A DNA stretch of 23,986 nt from a virus. The notes under the pieces were generated by a model. It saw only the letters and a program-made list of their open reading frames with translations, had not been told where the DNA came from and did no database searches. The stretch is from the IMG/VR virus record IMGVR_UViG_3300034198_002886, positions 1 through 23,986 of that record; one strand, given 5' to 3'. Every line of letters begins with the position of its first letter. Within the stretch, counting starts at the first letter, position 1. Below are positions 9,001 to 16,882 of this stretch, piece by piece. The translations under genes were made by a program, and so were the position numbers.

Positions 9001-12000
9001 CGGAGATTGAACGGGCTAATCCTAACTTTAGATTCAATGAAGATGCCACCAGTCTCAATGATGCATTTACAGACAGAAAAGGTAATCGTGTCAGAGTCCC
9101 AGAACTAGACGCACTCATGACCGACATGGTCAAGGCTGTCATGCAGACAAATCGCAAAGGTTCGTTTGATTTCAGTTCTTTATCAGTTGCTGGACAGGAG
9201 GCTTACATCAAGGCTAATGGTCTTGAGCGTATCGTAAAAAAGCAACCCACTGGCAAGTACAAGGTGATGTCGGACAAAGAATTAGATGTCGCTAACAAGG
9301 CTCGTGGTGTAGAAATTTTTAAGGCTCTGGACGCACTAGACCCTAAACTCAAGGTCGTTAAGGATGACAAAGGTAATGTTATCGGTGGATTAACCAAGGT
9401 TAACAACGAGTATGTAGGATTGTTATCCAACGAGGTTCTAGACCATCTGGTTGCCACTGGACATATGTCGCAGGGAGAGTCCTCTAAGATTAAATTGTTC
9501 CAAGATATTTCTTTGGGTAAGACTAAAGCCAATGTCGTTGAGATGACCTACTTCGGTCTATCCGCACAGACAACAACTGGTGCTGTAGATATCCGTGTAT
9601 ACGGAAACAAAGTTCCAGTCAAGAATCGCAAGGTTCTCGTTCTTGGAGTAGATAACACATTCAGACAGAATGGTGTATTCAGTTCTAAACTGTCCACCAT
9701 GGACTGGCAGGTAATCGAGACTCGTGGTAAGAACCTATGGGAAGACCCTGTAGTCAGACAACTGTGGGGAGATGACAGGGGAGCATTTGAGGGTGACTTC
9801 TTTAGATACCTAGAGAACGCAAGCAAGCCTAAGACAGACCCAACTAGAATCAATGACTTCGCTGAACTCTGGCAGGAGAGCGGTGCTATGAAGCGTAACA
9901 TCATGCAACAGTTCGCTGGCTTAGGCAAGCAGGCTGATGTTGCTTACGCTAACACTCCTTTGACGGAGATTCACTGGGACATCAACCAGTCGTTCATGTA
10001 CCTTCGTGCCGATAGAGCGAGCAACATCCGTTTATCGAATGAGAGGATAACATACGACCATAGGAACGCTGGACATGATATCAGTCGCAACATGATGCCT
10101 GCTGAGATGATGAGCGAGGATACTCCTAATGGAAAGATACACAAGCACCCATCTGGTTATAGATTCATTGAGAACGATAAAGGTGTAAGAGTATTTGATG
10201 CGAATGGAGATGACATCGGTTCGTTTAAAAATCTTGATGACGCACTCGTCAAGGCTAAACAAGACTACACTGAAAAGTTTCCGAATGAAAAGCCTATCGA
10301 TAGTTTAGACAATGTTAAGGCTGATGTAGTTAAACCGCAGTTTGAATCAAGGGCTGAATATATTAATAAAAGAGTTATAAAACAACTTAAATCAATGGGT
10401 GGAAATTTTCATGGAAAAGCAATAAAGAGATTAAAAGAAAAAATTGAACAGTCTAAATTTGACCTTAAACTTTCAGAAAATAAGCAAAGTACAGGTTTAG
10501 TAAATATGAGAGACCTAATAGAAGGGTATACAAAAGATGTAGAACTTTTCCAAAAACTATTAGATGGATTTGAAAGTGGTGATTTATCTAAATTAACACA
10601 AACTGAAATACTTGCTGGATTAGATAGACTAGACCCATATGTTTATCCAAAAGTAAATAAAACCATATTAGATATGTTTATGGAGGCTGGTATTGTATTT
10701 GCAAAAGAATGGGATGCTAAGTATCCTATGACATTCCGTTCTCCTTTAGATGATGCAATTAAATCATTTTTTGCTGGAGATAAAGAAGTCACTGCACAAC
10801 AGTTGCTTAAAAAATTACTCCGTGTAGGTTCTTCAAAGGGAATTCAAATCTATTCTGAGGCTGACGCAATTGGTTTGGTTAAATTGCTTAAATCAAAAAT
10901 TGAAAAAACCAAAAGTATACATAGAACTATTAATCCAGAAACTGGAAACTATTATCCTCGTGGAACTCCAGATGCTCCAGTTATTGAAAAGGTCGCTGGT
11001 GAAAAACCAGCAATATTAGATAAAGATGAAATTCTTAAGTACTTAGATGAAAACAAAATTATTCTTACGATTGAAGAGAATGCTAAAGAAGTAAGAGGAT
11101 TAAATACGGAAGACTATACTGCAGATGGCACTAGAAGCGGTTATCGTGAAACGGCATTAAGAATTAATCCTATGTATATGCATGATGTTATTGGTCACTA
11201 CAATAAGGCTGTAGCACATCTTAGAACTACAGATAGAGTTGATTCTGAAGGTAATCGTGTTAATTTTGGTGATGAATATCAAGCCAATAACACAGATAGA
11301 GCCAATGAAAAAAATCTAATTTATTTAAAAAGAAGAGCAGAAAGAGCAAAGAAATTTCTTGGAATATTAGATTTAAATACACTTAAGAATGTTGCTTTGA
11401 CTGATGACGCAGTAAATAGTTCTTTAGAAAAATTGGCTGACTCGACAATTACATCGTTTGATATTGAGGCGGTTGTTGGTCAACTTATAAATTCACAATC
11501 TACAAGCAAAGAACGAGCATTTAATTTTGCTATTCAAAATGCGGCACTAAATGCCGCTCCAGATGGAGGTACATTAACTAATTTTAGTGAAAAGAAATTA
11601 AAGAATTATGCATTAACAATTAATAATCTAATAGATGCTTGGGCTAGTTCTTCATTACAATTATTAGGAAAAGTTAGCGAAGGGGAATATAAATCTTATT
11701 TACATACTGGTAGGGATGATAGTATTAACGCACGAAATATTATAGACAGGGGTGTTTTATCAAAAGAAAATATGACAAAGTTTATTAAGTTTGTTCAAAA
11801 TAATTATAAACTTAATTTAAATAAACCTGCTTATGATTTATTTCTTGAACTTGCAAGTCATAACACAATGTTTGTGCAAGGATTTGGCGAACCATTATTT
11901 ATGCCAGAAAATAACCAAAAGGTTGGGCTTAAAGTTCATAGAGAATTATTATCTTTAGCGGCAGATAGAGTAACAAAAACAAAAGAGTTTACAAAAGAAA

Positions 12001-15000
12001 ACGGATTCGATGATTTGCAAAAAATAATACAGGAAGGATATTTTGGTGGAAGATATAAACTAGATTATATTATGCCAGAAAAAATCATGACTGGAATAAC
12101 TGAATTTGCTAATCTTGGAGAAATGAAAAGAGGTCGCAAATCCAATGTTCTTGATAGATTAGGTAATGGAACAAATCTAGAATACTTAGAGGATGTACAT
12201 AGTTATTTAAGTTTTGGTAACATAAGATTTACTGAAAATGGTGATGTATTTTTTAGACCAATAGGAGACGATTATGGTAGACCTTTAAGGGCTACCAGTG
12301 TTGGTCACGGTGCTAGAGAAATTTTTGTTAATTCTTTTAAACATTTTGATTCAAAAGAAATAGTTGATAGCCTTGTTAAAAGAGCAATGGTACAAGATTC
12401 GCTTAAAGAAAGATTACAAAGAGCAGATGAATCAAGTGAAGCAATAGATAGAGAATCATGGAAATTTGAAGATTTAAGTAAAGATAAAATCATGGAATGG
12501 TCTATTGATTTTCAGTCTCAAATTGATAGATATAATGCGGCTAATTTAGAAGGTGAGGCTTATCCGTTTATGTCTGTAGAAGAATGGGGAGTGCATTTAA
12601 TTAAGATGCAGATTCGTGAGGCTATTCAGAAGGGACAAAGAAAAATAACCATCACACACCCAGATGATTCTCCAACAAAATCTAATGCACCAGAATCTCG
12701 TTATAGAATGTATGGTGTAATTCTTCCTAATCTTGCTAGAGGAATTGTAAAAAAATATGGAATTGAAGTTAAACAAGACCTTAAACTACATACTAAAAAT
12801 GTTTCAGATGCATTAGAAGCCCATGGAAAACACGCTTCAGTAACTCATGTTTTAATGCAAAATGCACTAGATATTTTTCAACGAAATGCATCTGGTGAAT
12901 CTGCTGATGTTATTAATAAAATAACAATTGAATTGGCTATGCCTGTTAAAAATTTAATTGCTAGAGAAAAAGATAGGTTGATTAAAAATGCTGGAAAAAC
13001 AGATGAATCAACAATCGAATCTGCTACAAGACTTTCTAGAGATGGAGGAGACGATTGGAATTTTACAACAACTGAGTTAATTCAAAATGGAGTTAATAAT
13101 CCAGAACTTAGAATTGCTTTACAAAATGTAGTTGGTGGCAAAACTAATGAATGGAAATCATATTCAAAATATTTAATAGAATCTGAACGCTCTATTAAAG
13201 GAAAACAAATGCCTTCTAATGTAAATTTGTGGACTATTCCAGATGCTGATAAAGCAAAACTGCAAACAGAGTTAGCAATTGACCGAGGATATAGTTTCAT
13301 TCTTAACGATGAAATCATCCAAGCGTTCATTCGTAACGATGAGGGTACGGCTATGAAGCAGTATATGCCTAGGGATAAGAAAGAGAAAGTCGTTCCTCGC
13401 ATTGTTAATAAAGAAGAATACAATAGAATGATGTCTATTATTAAATCTCCAAATATGGCACATCTTAAGGCGGCTTATGATAGAGAAGATATAACATTCG
13501 ATAACTTTGACCATAGTAAATATAGAAATTATCATGTAGTGTCTCATGGTCTAGATAATGCTCCAACATTTGATTGGACAGATTCAGACACTGGTGAAGT
13601 TATACATAAGGGAGAAGGTGGTGGAACATATCCTGCATATAAAACTCCATACGCATGGGCTACAACAAAGCCAGATATGGCTGATATGATTAATAGAGTA
13701 GGTGAATTAAATAAAGCAGAACATGGTGAATGGATTGCACCAGTAATGTTCTTTAAATCTCCAGACACAAAGACCCGTGGAACTCCAAATGGTTCTAATG
13801 GTTATTTGAATGCAATGAGTTTACTTAATCGTAAGGGTGCAATTGATGATGTTAAATTTAAGAATGCTTTAGTTCTCGCATTCAACGAAAGCAAGAAACC
13901 TATTGGAAATATCGATACTCCTATTTCAGAACTTCTAAGTAATGCTAGAAGTATTCTTTCAGATAAAACATATGCAATGAAATCAAGGGCAAAATTAATC
14001 GAAAGATTAAATAGCAAAATGCATAATGTTATTGATTTTAATAATCCAGAAGTTCAAAAATTAATTCCTACAATTGGTGATTATACTGGTAAAAAAATTA
14101 TTAAACCAGAGTTTTTAGATGCAGTATTTGGAATGATGAGTGACCCATTATTCAGTCATGCTAAATCTCGTCAGTCATATGGTGGTGATGTGTATGGTAT
14201 GTTAATGTTTGATGGTACAGTTAGGGCTGAAAAGGGAGACTTCCATGGCTCTTATGCATATAGTATTATAAAAACAGATGGCACACCAGTTAAAGTTGAT
14301 TACTTAACAACACCTATAAATCCAACTAAGTTAGTTAAGTCTGCTATAACTAAAGTTAAATACGAAAAAGGAAATAAGAGTATGCCTGTGTTTGATGAAG
14401 AAGGAAATGGTATTTATAAAACAACTAAATTAAAACCAAAATCAACTTCATCGTTCATGGTTCAAACTGGTCAAACACAAAGACCTATTGTTCATAATAA
14501 ACTTTATATGCCTAGAGATGTTAATGACAAAACTGTTGGCAAAATTGTTTATGAGCCTAGAGATATTTCTTGGGTAGATATTGGTCACTATCCTAACGAT
14601 GGAGACCATGAACATAATGTATGGGAGAACAGGAACTCTGGCTTGTGGGCTGACTTTGATGGAAAAATAACAACAAAAAATCCACAAGAATGGGATGACC
14701 CATCTTTTACACATTCTGAGTGGTTTATGGGTTTAAGAAGGAAACACAGAGATGATAGAAGAGCATATAGCCCAGAATCATCTGGAAGGTATGAGAATCC
14801 AAAATATGATGCTGATGGAAAATTAACAGAAAAAGGAAGAATAAGTGTAACATCTCTTACCGATAGAGAATATACCATGGATGGTTTAGATAAAGATATT
14901 GCTTACTATGCTAAGGTAAAAAAAGACTTAGCAGATAGACTTGGATTTCCTGCAGTTGATTATGATGCCTATCTTTTTAGACCATCTAAAAAAATACAGA

Positions 15001-15674
15001 AAGAAATGGGTGTTGATTTAGACGCACATGAATCTTATGGTGACGGACTTTATTACAACAAAGCAATTAAATTTATGCCTAACGAGTTCAAGGATGGACT
15101 CAAGCGTCTCATCGATGCGGTTGATGCACAATCTAATAGAGACCAAGTTCCAGCAAATGTTAAGGCTGGAGTAAGCACTCTCGTGCAGGCTATCAAGAGA
15201 CAGGGCGATGAAGATGTTAGGGCAGGAATCATCCGTGGTGTCCAGCAACTCGCTGACGCTATCGATAGACAATCTGATGAAGACAAAGTACCAGAGAGAG
15301 TTAAGGCTGGAATCAAGAATCTAATCAAGGCGAGCCAAGAGGTTGGCAAGCCAGTTAAACCCAAGGCACAACCTAGAACCACTGCCAAGACTACCCCTAA
15401 GAATGTGCAGGTAGAGAACGAACCTGCTCCAGAGACACAACCAGTATTCAACAACAACTTCCCACAACCTCAGTTCACATCCAAGTGGAGGTCGTTCGTA
15501 CAGGAGAACACTACCGATGGTAACAGCATATTCAAGAACGCAATGAACTATGTCATCATACAGGCTGGAAAGAAGTACAGGGTTTACAATCCATACAAGA
15601 CGATGATTGGCATCTACGATGACCTAGAGCAAGCCAAACGAAGAGTTCAAAGAGACGAGCCTAAACAACGATGA
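6048..15674 (+). CDS. Giant polyvalent ejection protein with HEFGH metallopeptidase motif (T7 gp16 position)
   Basis: A 3208-residue single frame, more than twice the length of T7 gp16 (about 1300). Gly/Ala-rich membrane-like segments lie near residues 238-262 and 431-478. A zinc-peptidase motif H841-E-F-G-H845 follows, with E940/E941 in EEFGTYYW as a possible third ligand. From about 1590 to 2240 there are fragments of a domain common in large phage polyvalent proteins (ILKYLDENKI 1662, YRETALRI 1699, AHLRTTDR about 1720, IREAIQKGQRKITIT 2189, VILPNL about 2224). A further such module lies around 2640-2760 (GDVYGMLMF). Helical repeats occupy about 3014-3098, and a small beta/alpha module ends the protein. 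No lysozyme or transglycosylase motif is convincing. A likely role is ejection with the genome, with the peptidase acting on host envelope, host protein or virion protein. Its GC content swings between about 18% and 53% per 60 bases. Confidence 0.7.
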   Translation: MAEQYSQPRAYLGGNDAQPSNVTNTGNKAYLDDSLYAPLSSSGGSSVQQFTGDEEVDKWLNTLPAEQRQIELDAINAPLTGEEVAQKRAKNPLYVPTLEEFKALRDYKKTQDTEFLSGLGEAAMHIAGQFGSAAEFIAKHPLESTYKAPANLVEATFQGFRNFYGMLGESENPDSVMFKFKDLITGDGTDESQYDQYLKALQFNNDTNDLMSGKQTIVMNKDYINNEIVQVTSNFTDPTLLVGLMTGGVGLTGKIAQAIGQAERLAAFGAKASAIKNGLYAGTLRWGAGVPLEMIGGATRNTIDYAVQKGANAFEFASGISAAEGQNYVRRFGFGTAVTDLGGYGVPIASELSQAYVGAGIAKGFGEALNATIATAEKQGFKRGGISFARQALEESNAMLAKGGQGLSKHASNLLKVLDKADPFLIYARTGLEGATAGMVVGGGLGYLNDKEQGMYSGMGAGMALGAIGALGGRGLSDISGATRSMRYGVQAKMALEIMKDRSPVSNQTWSLLQNVFSKNVDDINKLIVAVDTALPNTEWATMSPDELKQTLKARGLDPDKFDGFEHETVPAFEPKAKQTDFSQVSPEKYANFLAIDFGYLPETMKNAISGGDLSSFRDLLVKKGLTKFKDVPDNIVKLVADEYIKRENTHRAEVQGRKFEFTEQQKARYDRLAAEESGGKQPKGTAEAYKKQMQDYFEKNKKDYYHGSQEFTKNERFKRQVETALDVQRSLDPSERAKDLQQLKDSLDPKNIKIYEETLRRAKEEGLVNSKGVGEAEASVVRYKKDANGNKIRAIDEMGYELPTVAELSGASGWHESKGVGGKSRVVINTDWLSKNTAPHEFGHGIFSELVFQPVFKERIRGYVLGNVDKDGKMITPPLIDLETAKKFFTRYIDIENTAEISVERKQLLDKALKEYFIDGKMNVIDPVSKTPFLEKLVEEFGTYYWTQFIKGKPVDFLFRGGEMSMMDNVLEMVKNGYIDMMKTEIERANPNFRFNEDATSLNDAFTDRKGNRVRVPELDALMTDMVKAVMQTNRKGSFDFSSLSVAGQEAYIKANGLERIVKKQPTGKYKVMSDKELDVANKARGVEIFKALDALDPKLKVVKDDKGNVIGGLTKVNNEYVGLLSNEVLDHLVATGHMSQGESSKIKLFQDISLGKTKANVVEMTYFGLSAQTTTGAVDIRVYGNKVPVKNRKVLVLGVDNTFRQNGVFSSKLSTMDWQVIETRGKNLWEDPVVRQLWGDDRGAFEGDFFRYLENASKPKTDPTRINDFAELWQESGAMKRNIMQQFAGLGKQADVAYANTPLTEIHWDINQSFMYLRADRASNIRLSNERITYDHRNAGHDISRNMMPAEMMSEDTPNGKIHKHPSGYRFIENDKGVRVFDANGDDIGSFKNLDDALVKAKQDYTEKFPNEKPIDSLDNVKADVVKPQFESRAEYINKRVIKQLKSMGGNFHGKAIKRLKEKIEQSKFDLKLSENKQSTGLVNMRDLIEGYTKDVELFQKLLDGFESGDLSKLTQTEILAGLDRLDPYVYPKVNKTILDMFMEAGIVFAKEWDAKYPMTFRSPLDDAIKSFFAGDKEVTAQQLLKKLLRVGSSKGIQIYSEADAIGLVKLLKSKIEKTKSIHRTINPETGNYYPRGTPDAPVIEKVAGEKPAILDKDEILKYLDENKIILTIEENAKEVRGLNTEDYTADGTRSGYRETALRINPMYMHDVIGHYNKAVAHLRTTDRVDSEGNRVNFGDEYQANNTDRANEKNLIYLKRRAERAKKFLGILDLNTLKNVALTDDAVNSSLEKLADSTITSFDIEAVVGQLINSQSTSKERAFNFAIQNAALNAAPDGGTLTNFSEKKLKNYALTINNLIDAWASSSLQLLGKVSEGEYKSYLHTGRDDSINARNIIDRGVLSKENMTKFIKFVQNNYKLNLNKPAYDLFLELASHNTMFVQGFGEPLFMPENNQKVGLKVHRELLSLAADRVTKTKEFTKENGFDDLQKIIQEGYFGGRYKLDYIMPEKIMTGITEFANLGEMKRGRKSNVLDRLGNGTNLEYLEDVHSYLSFGNIRFTENGDVFFRPIGDDYGRPLRATSVGHGAREIFVNSFKHFDSKEIVDSLVKRAMVQDSLKERLQRADESSEAIDRESWKFEDLSKDKIMEWSIDFQSQIDRYNAANLEGEAYPFMSVEEWGVHLIKMQIREAIQKGQRKITITHPDDSPTKSNAPESRYRMYGVILPNLARGIVKKYGIEVKQDLKLHTKNVSDALEAHGKHASVTHVLMQNALDIFQRNASGESADVINKITIELAMPVKNLIAREKDRLIKNAGKTDESTIESATRLSRDGGDDWNFTTTELIQNGVNNPELRIALQNVVGGKTNEWKSYSKYLIESERSIKGKQMPSNVNLWTIPDADKAKLQTELAIDRGYSFILNDEIIQAFIRNDEGTAMKQYMPRDKKEKVVPRIVNKEEYNRMMSIIKSPNMAHLKAAYDREDITFDNFDHSKYRNYHVVSHGLDNAPTFDWTDSDTGEVIHKGEGGGTYPAYKTPYAWATTKPDMADMINRVGELNKAEHGEWIAPVMFFKSPDTKTRGTPNGSNGYLNAMSLLNRKGAIDDVKFKNALVLAFNESKKPIGNIDTPISELLSNARSILSDKTYAMKSRAKLIERLNSKMHNVIDFNNPEVQKLIPTIGDYTGKKIIKPEFLDAVFGMMSDPLFSHAKSRQSYGGDVYGMLMFDGTVRAEKGDFHGSYAYSIIKTDGTPVKVDYLTTPINPTKLVKSAITKVKYEKGNKSMPVFDEEGNGIYKTTKLKPKSTSSFMVQTGQTQRPIVHNKLYMPRDVNDKTVGKIVYEPRDISWVDIGHYPNDGDHEHNVWENRNSGLWADFDGKITTKNPQEWDDPSFTHSEWFMGLRRKHRDDRRAYSPESSGRYENPKYDADGKLTEKGRISVTSLTDREYTMDGLDKDIAYYAKVKKDLADRLGFPAVDYDAYLFRPSKKIQKEMGVDLDAHESYGDGLYYNKAIKFMPNEFKDGLKRLIDAVDAQSNRDQVPANVKAGVSTLVQAIKRQGDEDVRAGIIRGVQQLADAIDRQSDEDKVPERVKAGIKNLIKASQEVGKPVKPKAQPRTTAKTTPKNVQVENEPAPETQPVFNNNFPQPQFTSKWRSFVQENTTDGNSIFKNAMNYVIIQAGKKYRVYNPYKTMIGIYDDLEQAKRRVQRDEPKQR
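8568..8582 (+). other. Zinc-peptidase active-site motif HEFGH
   Basis: Codons for His841-Glu-Phe-Gly-His845 within the giant protein, in the context KNTAPHEFGHGIFSELV. HExxH preceded by a small/Pro-Ala helix start and a strand (SRVVINTDWL) is the classical zincin active site. The candidate third zinc ligand is Glu940 or Glu941, about 95 residues later, which would make it a gluzincin-type enzyme. Peptidase specificity cannot be read from the sequence. Confidence 0.65.
15087..15350 (+). repeat. Degenerate helical repeats near the C terminus of the giant protein
   Basis: Four imperfect units of roughly 20-28 residues, at about residues 3014-3098, share the pattern (V/F)(K/R)(A/D)G-x3-L-x2-A(I/V)-x2-Q-(S/G)(D/N)-x-D. 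Examples are FKDGLKRLIDAVDAQS, VKAGVSTLVQAIKRQGDED and VRAGIIRGVQQLADAIDRQS, followed by VKAGIKNLIKASQ. They are amphipathic helices followed by a Pro/Lys/Thr-rich linker. This may be an oligomerisation or spacer stalk. The DNA repeats are too diverged to look recent. Confidence 0.55.
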
Positions 15675-15976
15675 ATCCTACCGACCCAGATTTAGCGAAC
15701 GCAATCCAAGACTTCAAGAAGGGTGGATGGGTTATCGCTCTACTGGGTTCTATGGGTATGCTTGCTAGGTTAATCTTAACTGAGGAGAAGTATAGTTTCT
15801 GTGTATGGCTCAGAAAGATTATCGCTGGTGGCATTGTAGGGGTTCTGGCTTACTTCGCCCTGTACGGCACTAGCATAGACCCTCTGTACAAGAGCGTAAT
15901 CTATTCTATATCTGGCTCACTAGCCCCAGAGGTTTGGGAGTTCGTTAGACGCAAATTTAAAAAACAAACTAAATGA
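15671..15976 (+). CDS. LydA-type (superfamily III-like) phage holin
   Basis: A 101-residue membrane protein with three hydrophobic segments at about 20-36 (WVIALLGSMGMLARLIL), 50-66 (IIAGGIVGVLAYFALYG) and 73-92 (YKSVIYSISGSLAPEVWEFV), and a strongly basic C terminus (RRKFKKQTK). The layout, with LLGSMGMLARL, a central Gly-rich helix and a final APEVWEFV, resembles the LydA holin family. Such holins form inner-membrane lesions that trigger lysis at the end of the late programme. The ATG overlaps the stop of the giant gene (ATGA), so translation is probably coupled. T7 has its holin gene (17.5) in a comparable late position. No endolysin gene is visible next to it, so the lysis enzyme must lie elsewhere or be unconventional. 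Confidence 0.65.
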   Translation: MNPTDPDLANAIQDFKKGGWVIALLGSMGMLARLILTEEKYSFCVWLRKIIAGGIVGVLAYFALYGTSIDPLYKSVIYSISGSLAPEVWEFVRRKFKKQTK

Positions 15977-16353
15977 GATTAATCCTACTAGCATTATTAT
16001 TTACAGCCTGTTCAACGCTTCCAGATAGCGATGTTATAAACGAAGATGTTATTCATATGGCACAGGATGCTATTGTACCTGCTGTCTCTGACCAGCACAC
16101 GCTACTCTATTCTTACGCTGGTGTAGGTCTTGTAGTTCTAGGTGCATTGACCTCAGCATTCTGGGACAAGAAGAGTGGATTGATTTTAATCCTATGTGGT
16201 ACTGCATCTGGTGCAGTTCCTTATGTAGTAACATCTAGTTACTTCGCTTGGATATCTGCTGGCTCGCTACTAGCCGTAGCCTCTATAGGCATATGGTACT
16301 TACGCTGGAAGGCTATGCACGAGGCTAAGGAAGAGGAAGAAGCGGACGCTTAA
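15973..16353 (+). CDS. Small membrane lipoprotein, possible lysis accessory
   Basis: A 126-residue protein with an N-terminal signal ending in a lipobox-like LLFTAC (Cys13; Phe at -3 is non-optimal). A short polar stretch of about 30 residues follows, then three hydrophobic segments at about 46-64, 68-87 and 90-110, and a charged tail (EAKEEEEADA). The ATGA overlap with the holin stop and the late position suggest a lysis-related role such as spanin or holin partner. A classic unimolecular spanin would have a long periplasmic domain and a single C-terminal membrane helix, which this lacks, so function is left open. It is the last gene of the plus-strand operon and shares its stop with the convergent gene. 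Confidence 0.6.
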   Translation: MRLILLALLFTACSTLPDSDVINEDVIHMAQDAIVPAVSDQHTLLYSYAGVGLVVLGALTSAFWDKKSGLILILCGTASGAVPYVVTSSYFAWISAGSLLAVASIGIWYLRWKAMHEAKEEEEADA

Positions 16354-16640
16354 TCGTTCTTCCAAAATTCTTCTGGGATTAAGTCTATGTATATGGGTGT
16401 TCTTTCACCGATGTTTGCACCCATGATATTGAAGTGGATATGTTCTTCGGCTTCATCGTAGGACATACCTTCATCCATTAATTGGATTGCGATTATACCA
16501 GTTGAGTACACTGCAACATTAGTTCCATTTACGCAGGATAGACCGATGAATGCATCTGACAAACCATCTGCAATATAGATTTCTTCCTCGCCTATATCGC
16601 ATAGGAACTTCTTTAGTTTGTGGTCGTTGTTTTGTTTCAT
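16350..16640 (-). CDS. Conserved-type phage protein of unknown function
   Basis: A 96-residue acidic protein and the last gene of the minus-strand operon. Its central part (IADGLSDAFIGLS, VAVYSTGIIAIQLMDEG, MSYDEAEEHIHFN, GANIGERTPIYID) has the pattern of a small protein widespread in tailed phages for which I know no function. The ATG overlaps the upstream gene's stop by 4 bp (ATGA type). Its stop codon is read from the same TTAA that ends the convergent lipoprotein gene. No nucleic-acid-binding or catalytic motif is evident. Confidence 0.6.
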   Translation of the reverse strand: MKQNNDHKLKKFLCDIGEEEIYIADGLSDAFIGLSCVNGTNVAVYSTGIIAIQLMDEGMSYDEAEEHIHFNIMGANIGERTPIYIDLIPEEFWKND

Positions 16641-16882
16641 AAATCAATCTTGTAGTAAGGTATTATACTGATAGTTCCAGACGAGTTCTTGCGTCTAAGT
16701 TTTCTCATAGCAACCTTGCTTTGGTTGGCTTGTATAAAATCTCTGATAACTTTACAGGTTTGTTCCTTGCCCATCTTGAATGCTTCCTGCAGTTGTTCCC
16801 TAGAGAAGTATCCATCTGGAACTTCATCTTGGATTGGCTCTCTAATCAAGCGAGCGAGTTTAAGCAGTTTTGCTTTGTTCAT
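16637..16882 (-). CDS. Small winged-helix-like protein
   Basis: An 81-residue basic protein. Residues about 24-50 (DGYFSREQLQEAFKMGKEQT) read like the first helices of a winged helix-turn-helix. The strand-like tail GTISIIPYYKIDL would form the wing, as in small phage winged-helix proteins. A DNA-binding or regulatory role is inferred from shape only. The gene starts 23 bp inside the 3' end of the upstream gene and has no Shine-Dalgarno. Confidence 0.5.
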   Translation of the reverse strand: MNKAKLLKLARLIREPIQDEVPDGYFSREQLQEAFKMGKEQTCKVIRDFIQANQSKVAMRKLRRKNSSGTISIIPYYKIDL

